DNA of 64,000 bases from Aricia agestis (taxonomy: Eukaryota > Arthropoda > Insecta > Lepidoptera > Lycaenidae): the NCBI RefSeq assembly GCF_905147365.1, contig NC_056419.1, forward strand, positions 3,665,501-3,729,500, given 5' to 3'. A model generated the notes under the pieces. It did no database searches, was not told where the DNA came from, and saw only the letters and a list, made by a program, of their open reading frames with translations. Position 1 is the stretch's first letter. Each line of letters opens with the position of its first letter. Shown piece by piece: positions 1-10,000 of this stretch. The translations under genes were made by a program, and so were the position numbers.

Positions 1-1414
1 GATTTTACGTTCTGCTGCCAACAGTGAAATTCAACAATCTGCCAACGAAGGCCCTTTAAGTGTTTTTGTTTGTGTAGCCTACAACACATATGTACAAATA
101 CCCAACATAGGCCCAACATATATTTTGTTTTATTTTCCCAACTGTGATTGGTGATAACCTGCCAACGAAGGCCCTACTGTGGCTTTTGGTTGTCTAGCCT
201 ACAGGACATCTGTACAAATACCCAACGTAGGCCCAACATATATTTTGTTATAGTTTTCCAACAGTGATTGGTGACAACCGGCCAACGAAGGCCCTACAGT
301 GGCTTTTGGTTGTGTAGTCTACAGAACATCTATACAAGTACTCAACATAGGCCCAACATTGATTTTACGTTCTGCTGCCAACAGTGAAATTCAACAATCT
401 GCCAACGAAGGCCCTTTAAGTGTTTTTGGTTGTGTAGCCTACAATACATATGTACAAATACCCAACATAGGCCCAACATATATTTTGTATTATTTTCCCA
501 ACAGTGATTGGTGATAACCTGCCAACGAAGGCCCTACAGTGGCTTTTGGTTGTGTAGTCTACAGAACATCTATACAAGTACTCAACATAGGCCCAACATT
601 GATTTTACGTTCTGCTGCCAACAGTGAAATTCAACAATCTGCCAACGAAGGCCCTTTAAGTGTTTTTGGTTGTGTAGCCTACAATACATATGTACAAATA
701 CCCAACATAGGCCCAACATATATTTTGTATTATTTTCCCAACAGTGATTGGTGATAACCTGCCAACGAAGGCCCTACTGTGGCTTTTGGTTGTGTAGCCT
801 ACAGGACATCTGTACAAATACCCAACGTAGGCCCAACATATATTTTGTTATAGTTTTCCAACAGTGATTGGTGACAACCGGCCAACGAAGGCCCTACTGT
901 GGCTTTCTGTTGTGTAGCCTACAACACATATGTACAAATACCCAACATAGGCCCAACATTGATTTTACGTTCTGCTGCCAACAGTGAAATTCAACAATCT
1001 GCCAACGAAGGCCCTTTAAGTGTTTTTGGTTGTGTAGCCTACAACACATATGTACAAATACCCAACATAGGCCCAACATATATTTTGTTTTATTTTCCCA
1101 ACTGTGATTGGTGATAACCTGCCAACGAAGGCCCTACTGTGGCTTTTGGTTGTCTAGCCTACAGGACATCTGTACAAATACCCAACGTAGGCCCAACATA
1201 TATTTTGTTATAGTTTTCCAACAGTGATTGGTGACAACCGGCCAACGAAGGCCCTACTGTGGCTTTCTGTTGTGTAGCCTACAACACATATGTACAAATA
1301 CCCAACATAGGCCCAACATTGATTTTACGTTCTGCTGCCAACAGTGAAATTCAACAATCTGCCAACGAAGGCCCTTTAAGTGTTTTTGGTTGTGTAGCCT
1401 ACAACACATATGTA
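1..1414. repeat. 120-bp satellite array with higher-order structure
   Basis: Twelve head-to-tail monomers of exactly 120 bp start at 1, 121, 241 and so on, and the last is cut at about 1414. Three monomer types (a, b, c) follow the order a-b-c-a-b'-a-b-c-a-b-c-a, giving a 360-bp higher-order unit. Each monomer has GCCAACGAAGGCCCT and CCCAACATAGGCCCAACAT blocks. No indels were seen between monomers, which suggests recent amplification or homogenisation. Confidence 0.95.
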
Positions 1415-1955
1415 CCAACGTAGGCCCAACGAGATCGCATAATCTGTGGAAGCCACGCCCCCCAGTATTGCGTGGATTTCAAGAATCTCTGATAAAAAAT
1501 CATGATTAATAAAAAAAAAAATTCTTACACAAGTTGTTATATTAAGTTTTTAATAACATCTATTTAAGATTGTAATAAGTGAACAACTATTATTGGCCCT
1601 ACTTCCTACTGTTAAGTATAGCTTATAATTGCCTAAAATGTATTATAGCTTACAAAATAATATTAGCTATACCTACAAGTGTCATTAGTGATATAAGAAT
1701 GATGGCTGTTGTTGTTCCTAATAAAAATAAATAAATAAATTCTGCGATTCGGCCGCTTACACCATCAATATTATCACGGAATCGTGATTATATTGATGGT
1801 GTAATTCATGCCATTAAGGTTATGAAAGAATCTCCGTGAATAATTTTAGTCCCATTATAAAAAAAACAAAATGTCAAAATCAACATGTGCGGTTATATGG
1901 CACAAGCACATCTTTTCACTATGGAAGAGCGCTGTGAGCTGTCTGATGCGTTAGC
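1415..1955. other. Non-coding spacer between satellite and nested hAT
   Basis: AT-rich and without a recognisable gene. It holds one short hairpin (1757-1804) and a short ORF start at about 1871 that soon ends. It may be the 5' flank of the companion gene, but no promoter motif was identified. Confidence 0.5.
1757..1804. repeat. Short perfect-arm hairpin
   Basis: The arms TTACACCATCAATAT and ATATTGATGGTGTAA flank a smaller inner palindrome. Function unknown. Confidence 0.6.
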
Positions 1956-2144
1956 TAGGGATGGGCAAATGGAAAAAATATATCGATATATATCGTATCG
2001 ATACTTTTCAAATGTATCGATATATATTTTTTAAAAATATCGATATTCCGATATATCGATATTTTTTGCTTAAGCCTCGAGCCTCGAGAAGGTTATCTAT
2101 ATAGTACGGAAGCACAGACTAATTAGAAATACTCGTATTACGGA

Positions 2145-2561
2145 AGCCCTAGAACAAATTTTTTTGTGATTACTAACAAGCAAATTTTTTGTGAGTAGCT
2201 ACATTTTGATAAGACGAACAACATTTTTATTTTCGAAAAATCTCGAAAGTGGTAGCTAACAGAGATAGAAAGTATTTCATACTTTGACTTGATGGTCCTA
2301 AAATATGGATTGTTTTATTTGTAAGACAAGGTTTTAGGGTTCTGTAATCAACAAAACTTGGTTGACTACTGTACCCTAAAACGGAACCCTGACCAGCAGA
2401 TTTTTTGTATAATATTTGTAGGTTAATAGTTATATAAATTAAAAGTAACCTTGTCCTTGTCCTTGACCTAAAATAAAAATGTTGTTCATCTTAAATATCA
2501 AAATGTAGCTATTCACAAAAAATTTGCTTGTTAGTAATCACAAAAAAATTGTTCTAGGGCT
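2145..2561. repeat. Inverted repeat with arms of about 100 bp
   Basis: The segment starting GCCCTAGAACAA at 2145 returns as its reverse complement, ending at about 2561 (TTGTTCTAGGGC). The arms are imperfect and are separated by about 210 bp. Probably a foldback MITE inside the hAT-like element. Confidence 0.7.
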
Positions 2562-2731
2562 CCCTCACTAATACAAGCTGCAATTAAACCTTCCTGCCAA
2601 ATTTTGATATATTTATTGATCCTTGTCAAAAATAAAAATACACGTATTTTTTCTTTTATAATCACTCAGTACTAAAATGTTGAGAAATGGCTTCCGAAAG
2701 TTATCCTAAAAAACACTACAACGGACACTAC

Positions 2732-2887
2732 GGCCGGTATAAATAGTCAGTACTCAAGATGCATCTCGGTCTCAAGACACGGTTCAGGCTCTGTGATTGG
2801 TTGGCTGTCAAAATTTGGGCCAATCACAGAGCCGAACCGCGTCTTGAGACCGGGTCGCATCTTAAGTACTGACTATTTATACCGGCC
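2732..2887. mobile_element. Foldback MITE, about 156 bp
   Basis: The ends GGCCGGTATAAATAGTCAGT and its reverse complement bracket a near-perfect palindrome with a short centre. No coding content. Confidence 0.8.
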
Positions 2888-3304
2888 TACGAGTCGCCCG
2901 CGCGTGACGTGCCCCCGCGCGCGCGCCTCGCCCCGCGTCACCCCCGATCACACCCACCGCCGCGAGTGAGCATTCTGCAACGATTTTAAATGGGATAAAA
3001 TATGTCATTAACAAAAAAATAACACCCAATTTTTTTTGGTTAAATGGATTCTCCTAATGATACCTAAGCCCTGGAAAAATTTGGCAGGAAGGTTTAATTG
3101 CACCCTGTATAGTTGGCAATCTCAAAAATTATATAATAAAAAATGAAAATTCGAAGCGAAATATCGTTTTTGATATCCGAAAATAAATATCGAAAATCGA
3201 TATATAAAAGAATAAAAAATCGCCGATATAATATATCGATTATTTTCTGAAAAAATATCGATATTTTGATATATATATTTTTTTTACCCAAGCCTAGCGT
3301 TAGC

Positions 3305-3744
3305 ATTCTTTCTATTTTGTGCTCGTAGTGTTTGGATGCAGAAAAGAAAATACCTGTAATTTCATGGTTTCAAGAGGATAAAAAACGGAATATCTATTCC
3401 TAAAGTAAGTAGAAAGTAATATTTTTAAGATTAGCTACGTTTACAGTGTGTATCAAACAAAGAGAGATTATTGTATTAAGAAAGAAAGTAGGTAGTGAAA
3501 GAGAGACGCTAAGGCGGGGGACGCCGAACCGCCATGTTCTTTAAAATTTTCTAACAAAATCATGACAAAACCTCAAAAACTTATGTAAGGACCTAACTGA
3601 AATAAGTATTATACTTACGGGGTAGTCAATACAATAATATTATATAATATATCATATTAATCATTGTAATAGCCCGATTTACGTTCATTTCCCAAGATAG
3701 ATAGGTACCTACTAGGTTAGGTAATTGGTTTACTCATTTCAGAA
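3305..3744. other. 5' flank of companion gene
   Basis: AT-rich sequence without clear repeats. It would contain the promoter and leader of the companion gene at 3745, but no TATA box or initiator could be assigned with confidence. Confidence 0.4.
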
Positions 3745-6436
3745 ATGTATAGCGTCGTTGAATTTAGTGAGAATGACAGCGTCGCTATTGTGCGCTCGTC
3801 TTGGATTTCACCCACTAAGAAACATAGTGCTTGGCCTCCATTTAAAAATTCCGAAAAGATCAAGAAATGTCTTACGGGCACAATTTTAGATGATGACACG
3901 TGGAATGTTTTTGGAATTCGACGCATTTTTTATGTAACTGGTAAGTCAGTAATGTAATGATACTAGGTATGTAAGGGAGTTTTCTAAAGTCCCAAATACC
4001 TACCTTTGGATAAGTAAGCAGGCAAACAGACACAGTAGGTACCTAGCTCTGCTTCCATTTCTATTATAGATTTTCCATGAAATAAAATATGTTTTATTCG
4101 TATGATTTTAGATGACCTTCTCAGTGCTAGAAAGAAATGTAAAGAAGCCGAACTTAATTCCGAAGTAGAACTAGACATTAAGCTAAAAAGAAAACACAAA
4201 ATAACTACAAGATATCTGTCAGTATCCAGTGAAGAAGAAGATGATGGCCATTGAATGAATTTTCCAAAACCACCAAAAGGCAAGTATTTTTGTTGATATC
4301 TAGTATATCAGTGTTCAATAGAGGGAACATTAATTTCCCCTATTGTGCCCCATCTACATAATGAAGCACTGATTGGGAAAACTAGTTAAGTACATGTTTA
4401 TTTGTTACAGAGCCCGGCAGAAAACAAATAGCGGAGGAGACTGAGGCAGAGATGGATAACACTTAACAACACCACATCAATTTCCAGGTGTACTTGTACG
4501 ACAAACTTCAGGTATTTCGACATCTTCTGTGGTTGCATCAAATGGTGAGCATTAATTTAATAAGACATTACATGAGGTCTCTCTTGTTGCTCGTGACTTC
4601 GGCCGCATAGAAACCCTTTTACATTAACACCATGGACACCAGTAAAAATAGCCTCTTTTTATCCCTGAGTGCCAAACTATCTCGATACCAAATTTCATCA
4701 CAATTGGTTCAGCTGTTCGCTTTCCCTACTTTATTTATTTATATATAATAATTTTAATTATAATATTAGTAGGGAAAGCGCCTTATTTTAGAGAGACCAG
4801 GAGCTCTAAAATATGGTATTAATAATTTTATAAAACATCTAACCCTACCTTAATCCCTAACCGCCATTAACTCGTTGGCATATTGTGTAGTTACAAATAG
4901 TCACATAGATAGATAGATATAAGCTTTATCAGTAGGTAATGTTAATCGATATTTTTCACAATTTTAGCTGTGATTGCTTGACACCTTGCCAAACTCGAGG
5001 AAGGCATCAAGGAACTGCAATTAAACCAAAAAGAAATATTGGAAAGACTACGCTCTGGAGCAACTGCGACGGCTGTAGCTGTTGGTTATCAAGCCCTGTC
5101 CCTGCCAGAAGGAGTCAATTTACCATGCACCCAGATCGAAGAGATTAAAAAGATTGATGTCTGGCTAACAGTGGACGAAAATTACATGCTACTTGTAAGC
5201 TTTTTAATTATTTTTATAATGACTGACTACACTAGGCAGTACCTATTACGCTATTTATCTTTTGGCTGTCTGGAATGTATGTATGTGCAAGCACTATGTG
5301 CAAAATATTTTGTTGTAGGTTAACCACTTGAGCTATGTAGGCGGTAACAAAACATCAGCAATATTAAGGAGGATTCTTGAAAAACTGTTTTCAAACAAAC
5401 TTGCGGAAATCTGTAATTGGTCAGGCAAAAATGGAAAACATAAGCTACAAGATCACCTTTTAATTAAAGTTGTTACTGGTAAGTAAGCCTCTTCTAAAAA
5501 CGTAAGTAATATAACTACCTATATAAAGTTTAAATAACAGGTTACCTTTCTAACTCTGCTAACATATATGTATTAATTTTTTGGTTAAATATTGTATGTA
5601 TAATTTTTTTATTTGAAGGACATTTGGTTTTGGTTGATTTGTAATGACTCATGACAATCTGTGAAAGAGTAACAGGTAAAAATAAGTATATTTTTTAGTT
5701 ATTCTATTTATATGTATAACTACAAAAATATTTTAATTCTAACTATGATTATGATAATCACAAATAAAAATATTTGTTTTAATGAAAATTCTCCTGTGAC
5801 TTATCTGGTTGCGGTTGGTCTGTTGTGTATGTAACCGTGTAATTTCTCTAATATAAATTTCTTGTATTTGCACCTGTGAGTCCACATCTGTACAACCCGC
5901 AATACCGTTTGTCTTTAATTTCAATTTCTTTTCTTTGCATCCTTGAATGCCATGACAGGTCTTATAAAAAATATTAAACAAAAGTTAACCAAATGAGAAG
6001 TGGACCAAATTTTTTTTGTAGTGGACCAAATGCGACTAAAGTCACATTTTGTAATGTTATCTAAACTTCGTTTTTTTTTAACATTAGAAAAGTTATACAA
6101 ACTTTATTTGCTTTCCTTAAAAGAGGTATTCAATCGCGGTGACGTCGACAGTATTTGCAAAAAGCAAGGTTGTAGAGCTAACTTGTTTTTACAGTTAATT
6201 ATTTAAGTTTGTAACTCTCTAATGTTAAATAAAATAGGGTATAGTAGGATAAAAGCGCGTCTAAAATCGATAAATTTGTTATTTTAGAAGCTCTCCGTCG
6301 GCACAAAGTCGCCGAAACGGCTACAGAAAACGAGATAAAGACCGTGGTTAGCAACTGGTTCCGCTTCTCCAAAGATAGAGATGGAGGTCGAGAAAGCAGA
6401 CGCAGGACAATTGAGCCAACTTCTATCCAGCAATAA
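3745..6436 (+). pseudogene. DUF4806-type companion gene of the transposon (decayed copy)
   Basis: Six exons can be traced with consistent phase: 3745-3940, 4112-4279 (GC donor), 4411-4544, 4968-5194, 5319-5478 and 6288-6436. Exon 1 starts MYSVVEF and contains WPPFK, the usual N-terminus of arthropod DUF4806 proteins. Exons 4-6 give the DUF4806 core: LPCTQIEEIKKID, LSYVGG, ILRRILEKLFSNKLA, NWSGKNGK, then a terminal helix and an RRR tail. A lysine-rich low-complexity linker lies between. The copy is damaged: in-frame TGA at 4252-4254 and 4979-4981, and a one-base frameshift near 4464 that exposes TAA. Both TGA codons could come from CGA by C-to-T change. The function of DUF4806 is unknown; here it probably assists transposition or expression. 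Its last exon overlaps the start of the transposase ORF. Confidence 0.8.
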
Positions 6437-8450
6437 TCAACGTTACACAGGGCTGTCAACTAGAAATAAGAAAAGACATTTAGCCTTAAAGATACAAGAA
6501 ATATCTGTAGAGTTAAACGGGCTCAGTGGGGAAACTAGTCCACCTAATCAACCATATACTGTAGATGTCGGTAACAGTAATTTTACTCGTGAATCAAACT
6601 ATACAAATAATATGCTCGGTGACAGTGACGATGACGTCACTATCAATGTTAATTTGCCAAACAGTCCCCTTCTGTTTGACACAAATGACAGTGTTTTAAA
6701 ATCATTTCTAGTTTCTTGGTCTAAACGGTACAATATTTCACACTCCGCACTCAATCATCTACTGGAAGGATTGCAAGTATACCATCCAAGTTTGCCAAAA
6801 GATGCTCGCGTTTTGTTACAGACACCAAGGAGTATTAATGTTGTCCAATGTGCAGGAGGCTCGTATGTGTATTTTGGGCTTGAAAATCAGTTAAAAAAAA
6901 GAGCTTCTGCTGGTTTATGTTCAAATTACTATCCTGTGATGCAAAGAAAACTGTCACAATTTGGAAGTACTTTTTACATAACTATAACTCTTAATGTTGA
7001 TGGTTTACCAGTGCATTCCAGTAGCAGCAATTCATTTTGGCCTATTTTAAGCATTTTAGATCAGTCCATTGATAAAGAACCAATTATTGTAGGAATTTAT
7101 TATGGCTCTTCAAAACCTAACGATGCCAATGATTATCTTAGACCTTTTGTCGATGAATGTCTCCATTTAGAAAAGCATGGGTTGGTTGTTAATGGACAAC
7201 ATTATAACTTCCGAGTGAGTTGCATAATAGCAGATGCACCAGCGCGATCTTTTTTGAAAAGTATTAAGTCATTCAATTCACTGTATGGGTGTGAGAAATG
7301 CGAGCAAGAAGGTACATATCTGGGGAGGACTGTTTGGTTATACACATCAGATATGCGCCTTAGAACTGATGCTGGATTTTCAAATCAATTGTATGGCGAC
7401 GAGCACCAGCAATCAAAAAGTATACTATCTGAACTTGATGTAGGGTTAATAACCCAAGTACCTTTAGATTACATGCACTTGGTGTGTCTGGGGGTTGTAA
7501 AAAAACTGATAAGGTGTTGGTTAGAAAATGGACCAAAAAAATGCAGAATGCCTGCTTCGAAAATAGGCGAAATATCAGAACGTTTACGGGTGATACGGGA
7601 TAAATATCCCACTGAATTTTCCAGACATCCTAGACCTATCAATATGTTCAAATATTGGAAAGCTACGGAGTTCAGAGCTTTCATTTTGTATTTAGGCCCT
7701 GTTGTTTTACGTGGTGTGTTAAGCAAAACACTGTACGCGCATTTTCTTTTATTGCACTGTGCAATTTACATATTATGCACTGCAAATATTTGTAAACATG
7801 ATGAATGGCGACAGTACGCCGGCGACTTGCTACATTGTTTTGTTCTATACATGTCAGATTTGTACAGCAACGAATTTCTTGTATATAACGTCCACAATCT
7901 GCTCCATTTTGCAGATGACGCATATAACTTTGGCCATCTTGATAACTTTTCGGCATTTCCCTTTGAGAATTTTATGTCTAAAATAAAGAACATGGTTCGT
8001 GGTCATAACATGCCATTAGAGCAGGTTGCTAAAAGAATGGGTGAGAATTGTAACTCTGAAAAAAAGAATATTACTAAAAGAAAACCTATTAAAGAACAAA
8101 ATGGACAGATAAGAAAAATACATTACAATGATTACGTTATTGGTACCTCACAAAGAGAGAAAAATTCCTGTTTTGTTACTTCAAATGGTGATATTGTTAT
8201 TGTTAAATCTATTGTGGAAACTGATGTAAGTTCCTATACTTTGAGGTGCAACTGCTTTGTAAACAAAACTGACTTTTACAAAGAACCCATTCATAGCAGC
8301 AAGTTGGGTATATATATGGTCAGTAATTGCGTACAAAGCGTGAATCTTAGTCCTTCTGATATAAGTAGAAAATGTTTACTACTGCCCAGTTTCAATAATG
8401 ACGAACAATTCATCTGTTTCCCTTTCGTTAGCATGGTGTTGCACCACTAA
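6381..8450 (+). CDS. DDE transposase, CMC/Transposase_21 (tnp2)-like, intact ORF
   Basis: A single uninterrupted 689-codon ORF. From residue 200 on it follows the pattern of tnp2-like transposases: LNVDGLP with Asp207, then FWPIL and an IIADAP block with Asp285, a CEKC zinc-type pair (Cys304, Cys307), PLDYMHLVCLGV with Asp363 and His366, KATEFRAF with Glu430, and FPFEN with Glu529. Asp207 and Asp285 are good catalytic candidates; the third acidic residue could be Glu430 or Glu529. The first 100 residues are hydrophilic with an acidic run near 81-85. The start at 6381 lies inside the last exon of the companion gene in another frame, so translation may need a separate promoter or alternative splicing. 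The stop codon lies in a hairpin arm (8431-8478). The family name is recalled from motif layout and is not searched. Confidence 0.8.
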   Translation: MEVEKADAGQLSQLLSSNNQRYTGLSTRNKKRHLALKIQEISVELNGLSGETSPPNQPYTVDVGNSNFTRESNYTNNMLGDSDDDVTINVNLPNSPLLFDTNDSVLKSFLVSWSKRYNISHSALNHLLEGLQVYHPSLPKDARVLLQTPRSINVVQCAGGSYVYFGLENQLKKRASAGLCSNYYPVMQRKLSQFGSTFYITITLNVDGLPVHSSSSNSFWPILSILDQSIDKEPIIVGIYYGSSKPNDANDYLRPFVDECLHLEKHGLVVNGQHYNFRVSCIIADAPARSFLKSIKSFNSLYGCEKCEQEGTYLGRTVWLYTSDMRLRTDAGFSNQLYGDEHQQSKSILSELDVGLITQVPLDYMHLVCLGVVKKLIRCWLENGPKKCRMPASKIGEISERLRVIRDKYPTEFSRHPRPINMFKYWKATEFRAFILYLGPVVLRGVLSKTLYAHFLLLHCAIYILCTANICKHDEWRQYAGDLLHCFVLYMSDLYSNEFLVYNVHNLLHFADDAYNFGHLDNFSAFPFENFMSKIKNMVRGHNMPLEQVAKRMGENCNSEKKNITKRKPIKEQNGQIRKIHYNDYVIGTSQREKNSCFVTSNGDIVIVKSIVETDVSSYTLRCNCFVNKTDFYKEPIHSSKLGIYMVSNCVQSVNLSPSDISRKCLLLPSFNNDEQFICFPFVSMVLHH

Positions 8451-8478
8451 CAATACGGTTAGTGGTGCAACACCATGC
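8431..8478. repeat. Perfect hairpin spanning the transposase stop codon
   Basis: A 21-bp left arm (8431-8451) pairs perfectly with 8458-8478 around a 6-base loop. The left arm encodes the last residues and the TAA (8448-8450) of the transposase. Confidence 0.95.
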
Positions 8479-8518
8479 AGCAAGAGATTGTAATGCATCA
8501 ACATTACAATCTCTTGCT
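8479..8518. repeat. Second perfect hairpin directly abutting the first
   Basis: The 17-bp arms at 8479-8495 and 8502-8518 are exact complements with a 6-base loop. No spacer separates it from the hairpin at 8431-8478. Confidence 0.95.
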
Positions 8519-8908
8519 TACTTTCTGCTGTATCAGTTTGTTCATTTGTCTCCTGTCTGGCTAAAAAGGTATTATGCTAGGGTCACTTTCATTGACCAGT
8601 TGCAAATAAGAGATAATATTTTGTTTTTGCCTGTCCTATCTTCAGTGCCTTTATATCTCTAGGCGTCAGAGGAAATTATTCCTTTGGCCACTATTTGTTT
8701 AGTATGTCTACTTGGTTTAATTGTAGTTTATGACTTCGAAGTTTTTATACTTAGGCATAATAATTCAAATAAATTACTGTAACCATTATATTTTTTGTTT
8801 TTTTTTTTTAAATACATTTGTTTATGTGTGAGGCCAAGTTGTATTGTCAATCGACTATTAATTTAATTCGTAATGAAGCATTTTGTCAATTTATTTACTT
8901 TCTCTTTA
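8519..8908 (+). other. 3' flank of transposase with candidate poly(A) signal
   Basis: AT-rich, no ORF of note. AATAAA at 8768-8773 is a plausible polyadenylation signal for the transposase transcript. Confidence 0.4.
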
Positions 8909-9150
8909 ATTGTATGTAGGACTAACGTAATGCTTATAATGTGGGGCCAACTTTATTTTCAGAACCATAGCCTCACTGCAGGTTAAAGGTTGGGTTACAA
9001 TACAGAGCACAATACCGGACCACAGCATTTTGTATGGGATGACAGCAATGTCCGGTATTATGATCCAACCCTTAACCTGCAGTGGGAATATGGTTCTGAA
9101 CATAAAGTTGGCCCCACATTATGAGCATTACGTTAGCCCTACATACAATT
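8909..9150. repeat. Foldback of about 240 bp at the start of the right array
   Basis: Left AATTGTATGTAGGACTAACG pairs with the right end at 9131-9150. Arms of roughly 100 bp contain GTTGGCCCCACATTAT and are imperfect at a few positions. The GGCC-containing motif links it to the arrays on either side. Confidence 0.85.
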
Positions 9151-9154
9151 TCTT

Positions 9155-9705
9155 CGATAGGCCCTACGTCAATGAACAATGTTGGCCTTACACATATTAA
9201 TTTTCAGTTGGCCCTTCGTTAAACCATATCTAGTAGGCCCTACGTGGGACTATGCAGAGTAAGCCCAACGTGGAACCATATCTAGTAGGCCCTACGTGGG
9301 ACTATCCAGTAGGCCCAACGTGGAACCATATCTAGTAGGCCCTACGTGGGACTATCCAGTAGGCCCAACGTAGAACCATATCTAGTAGGCCCTACGTGGG
9401 ACTATCCAGTAGGCCCAACGTAGAACCATATCTAGTAGGCCCAACGTAGAACCATATCTAGTAGGCCCAACGTAGAACCATATCTAGTAGGCCCAACGTA
9501 GAACCATATCTAGTAGGCCCAACGTAGAACCATATCTAGTAGGCCCTACGTAGAACCATATATAGTAGGCCCTACGTGGGACTGTCCAGTAGGCCCAACG
9601 TAGAACCATATCTAGTAGGCCCAACGAACCATATTATCTAGTAGGCCCTACGTGGGACTATCCAGTAGGCCCTACGTTAACCTAACAATGTTGGTCCTAC
9701 ACAAG
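9155..9705. repeat. Tandem array of 24-26 bp GGCCC(A/T)ACGT units
   Basis: Two unit types recur head to tail: AGGCCCTACGTGGGACT followed by ATCCAGT, and AGGCCCAACGTAGAACC followed by ATATCTAGT. Often they alternate as a 50-bp dimer, with a run of the second type at about 9420-9540. The core matches the 120-bp satellite at 1-1414. Confidence 0.95.
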
Positions 9706-9729
9706 TAAGCATGAAATATACCAACCGTA

Positions 9730-10000
9730 GGCCTTTTGACGGCCTTTATGTTGGCCCATTGTTGGCCAGCATCGTTGGCTGCTTTGCAATCAGGTGTGCC
9801 AAATCTAACTGTTGGCCAACCATGCGGCAGGCCCAACAAACTACCTTCATAAAATGCTACGTAGGCCCAACAAAAGAAAACAATGATGGGCCAACCATTA
9901 GGCCATCGTTGGCCGCCATCGTTGGCTGCTTTGCAATCAGGTGTGCCAAATCTAACTGTTGGCCAACCGAGCCAATAACCGAGGCCCAACCATGGACCAA
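9730..10000. repeat. Diverged GGCC-rich terminal block with internal duplication
   Basis: A segment of about 50 bp (GTTGGCTGCTTTGCAATCAG and onwards) occurs at about 9772 and again at about 9922, with GGCCCAAC and TTGGCC motifs in both orientations. The motif fades at about 9990, which I take as the approximate right edge of the large transposon. Confidence 0.7.

Larger units (their letters stand above)
1956..3296. mobile_element. Non-autonomous hAT-like element nested in the large transposon
   Basis: The ends are TAGGGATGGGCAAA at the left and TTTACCCAAGCCTA at the right. The 8-bp repeat GCGTTAGC lies directly outside both ends (1948-1955 and 3297-3304), the target-duplication size of hAT elements. 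Subterminal regions are full of ATCGATAT-type palindromes. There is no transposase ORF. A second foldback (2145-2561) and a MITE (2732-2887) sit inside it. Confidence 0.85.
1..10000 (+). mobile_element. Large two-gene DNA transposon, CMC/Transposase_21-like (left end outside window)
   Basis: The region reads as one element. Satellite-like repeats at 1-1414 and 9155-10000 both carry a GGCCCAAC or GGCCCTAC core and enclose a DUF4806-type companion gene (3745-6436) and a DDE transposase ORF (6381-8450). Transposons of the CACTA/Mirage/Chapaev group commonly have long subterminal repeat blocks, which fits, although the core is in the same orientation at both sides. I could not find terminal inverted repeats or a target duplication: the left end is cut off by the window and the right end is set only by where the repeat motif fades. 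The arrays could instead be unrelated satellites next to the element. Confidence 0.5.

Noticed and set aside
299..1114. Repeated 71-codon ORFs and a 61-codon ORF on the other strand
   Set aside because: They are by-products of the 120-bp satellite, whose length is a multiple of three. No protein motif, and the same frame is broken in other monomers.
7469..7993. Several ORFs of 75-91 codons overlapping the transposase
   Set aside because: Shadow frames of the 689-codon transposase ORF.
9155..9705. Possible CRISPR-like array
   Set aside because: The units follow one another without unique spacers, differ in length (24 and 26 bp), and the genome is eukaryotic.
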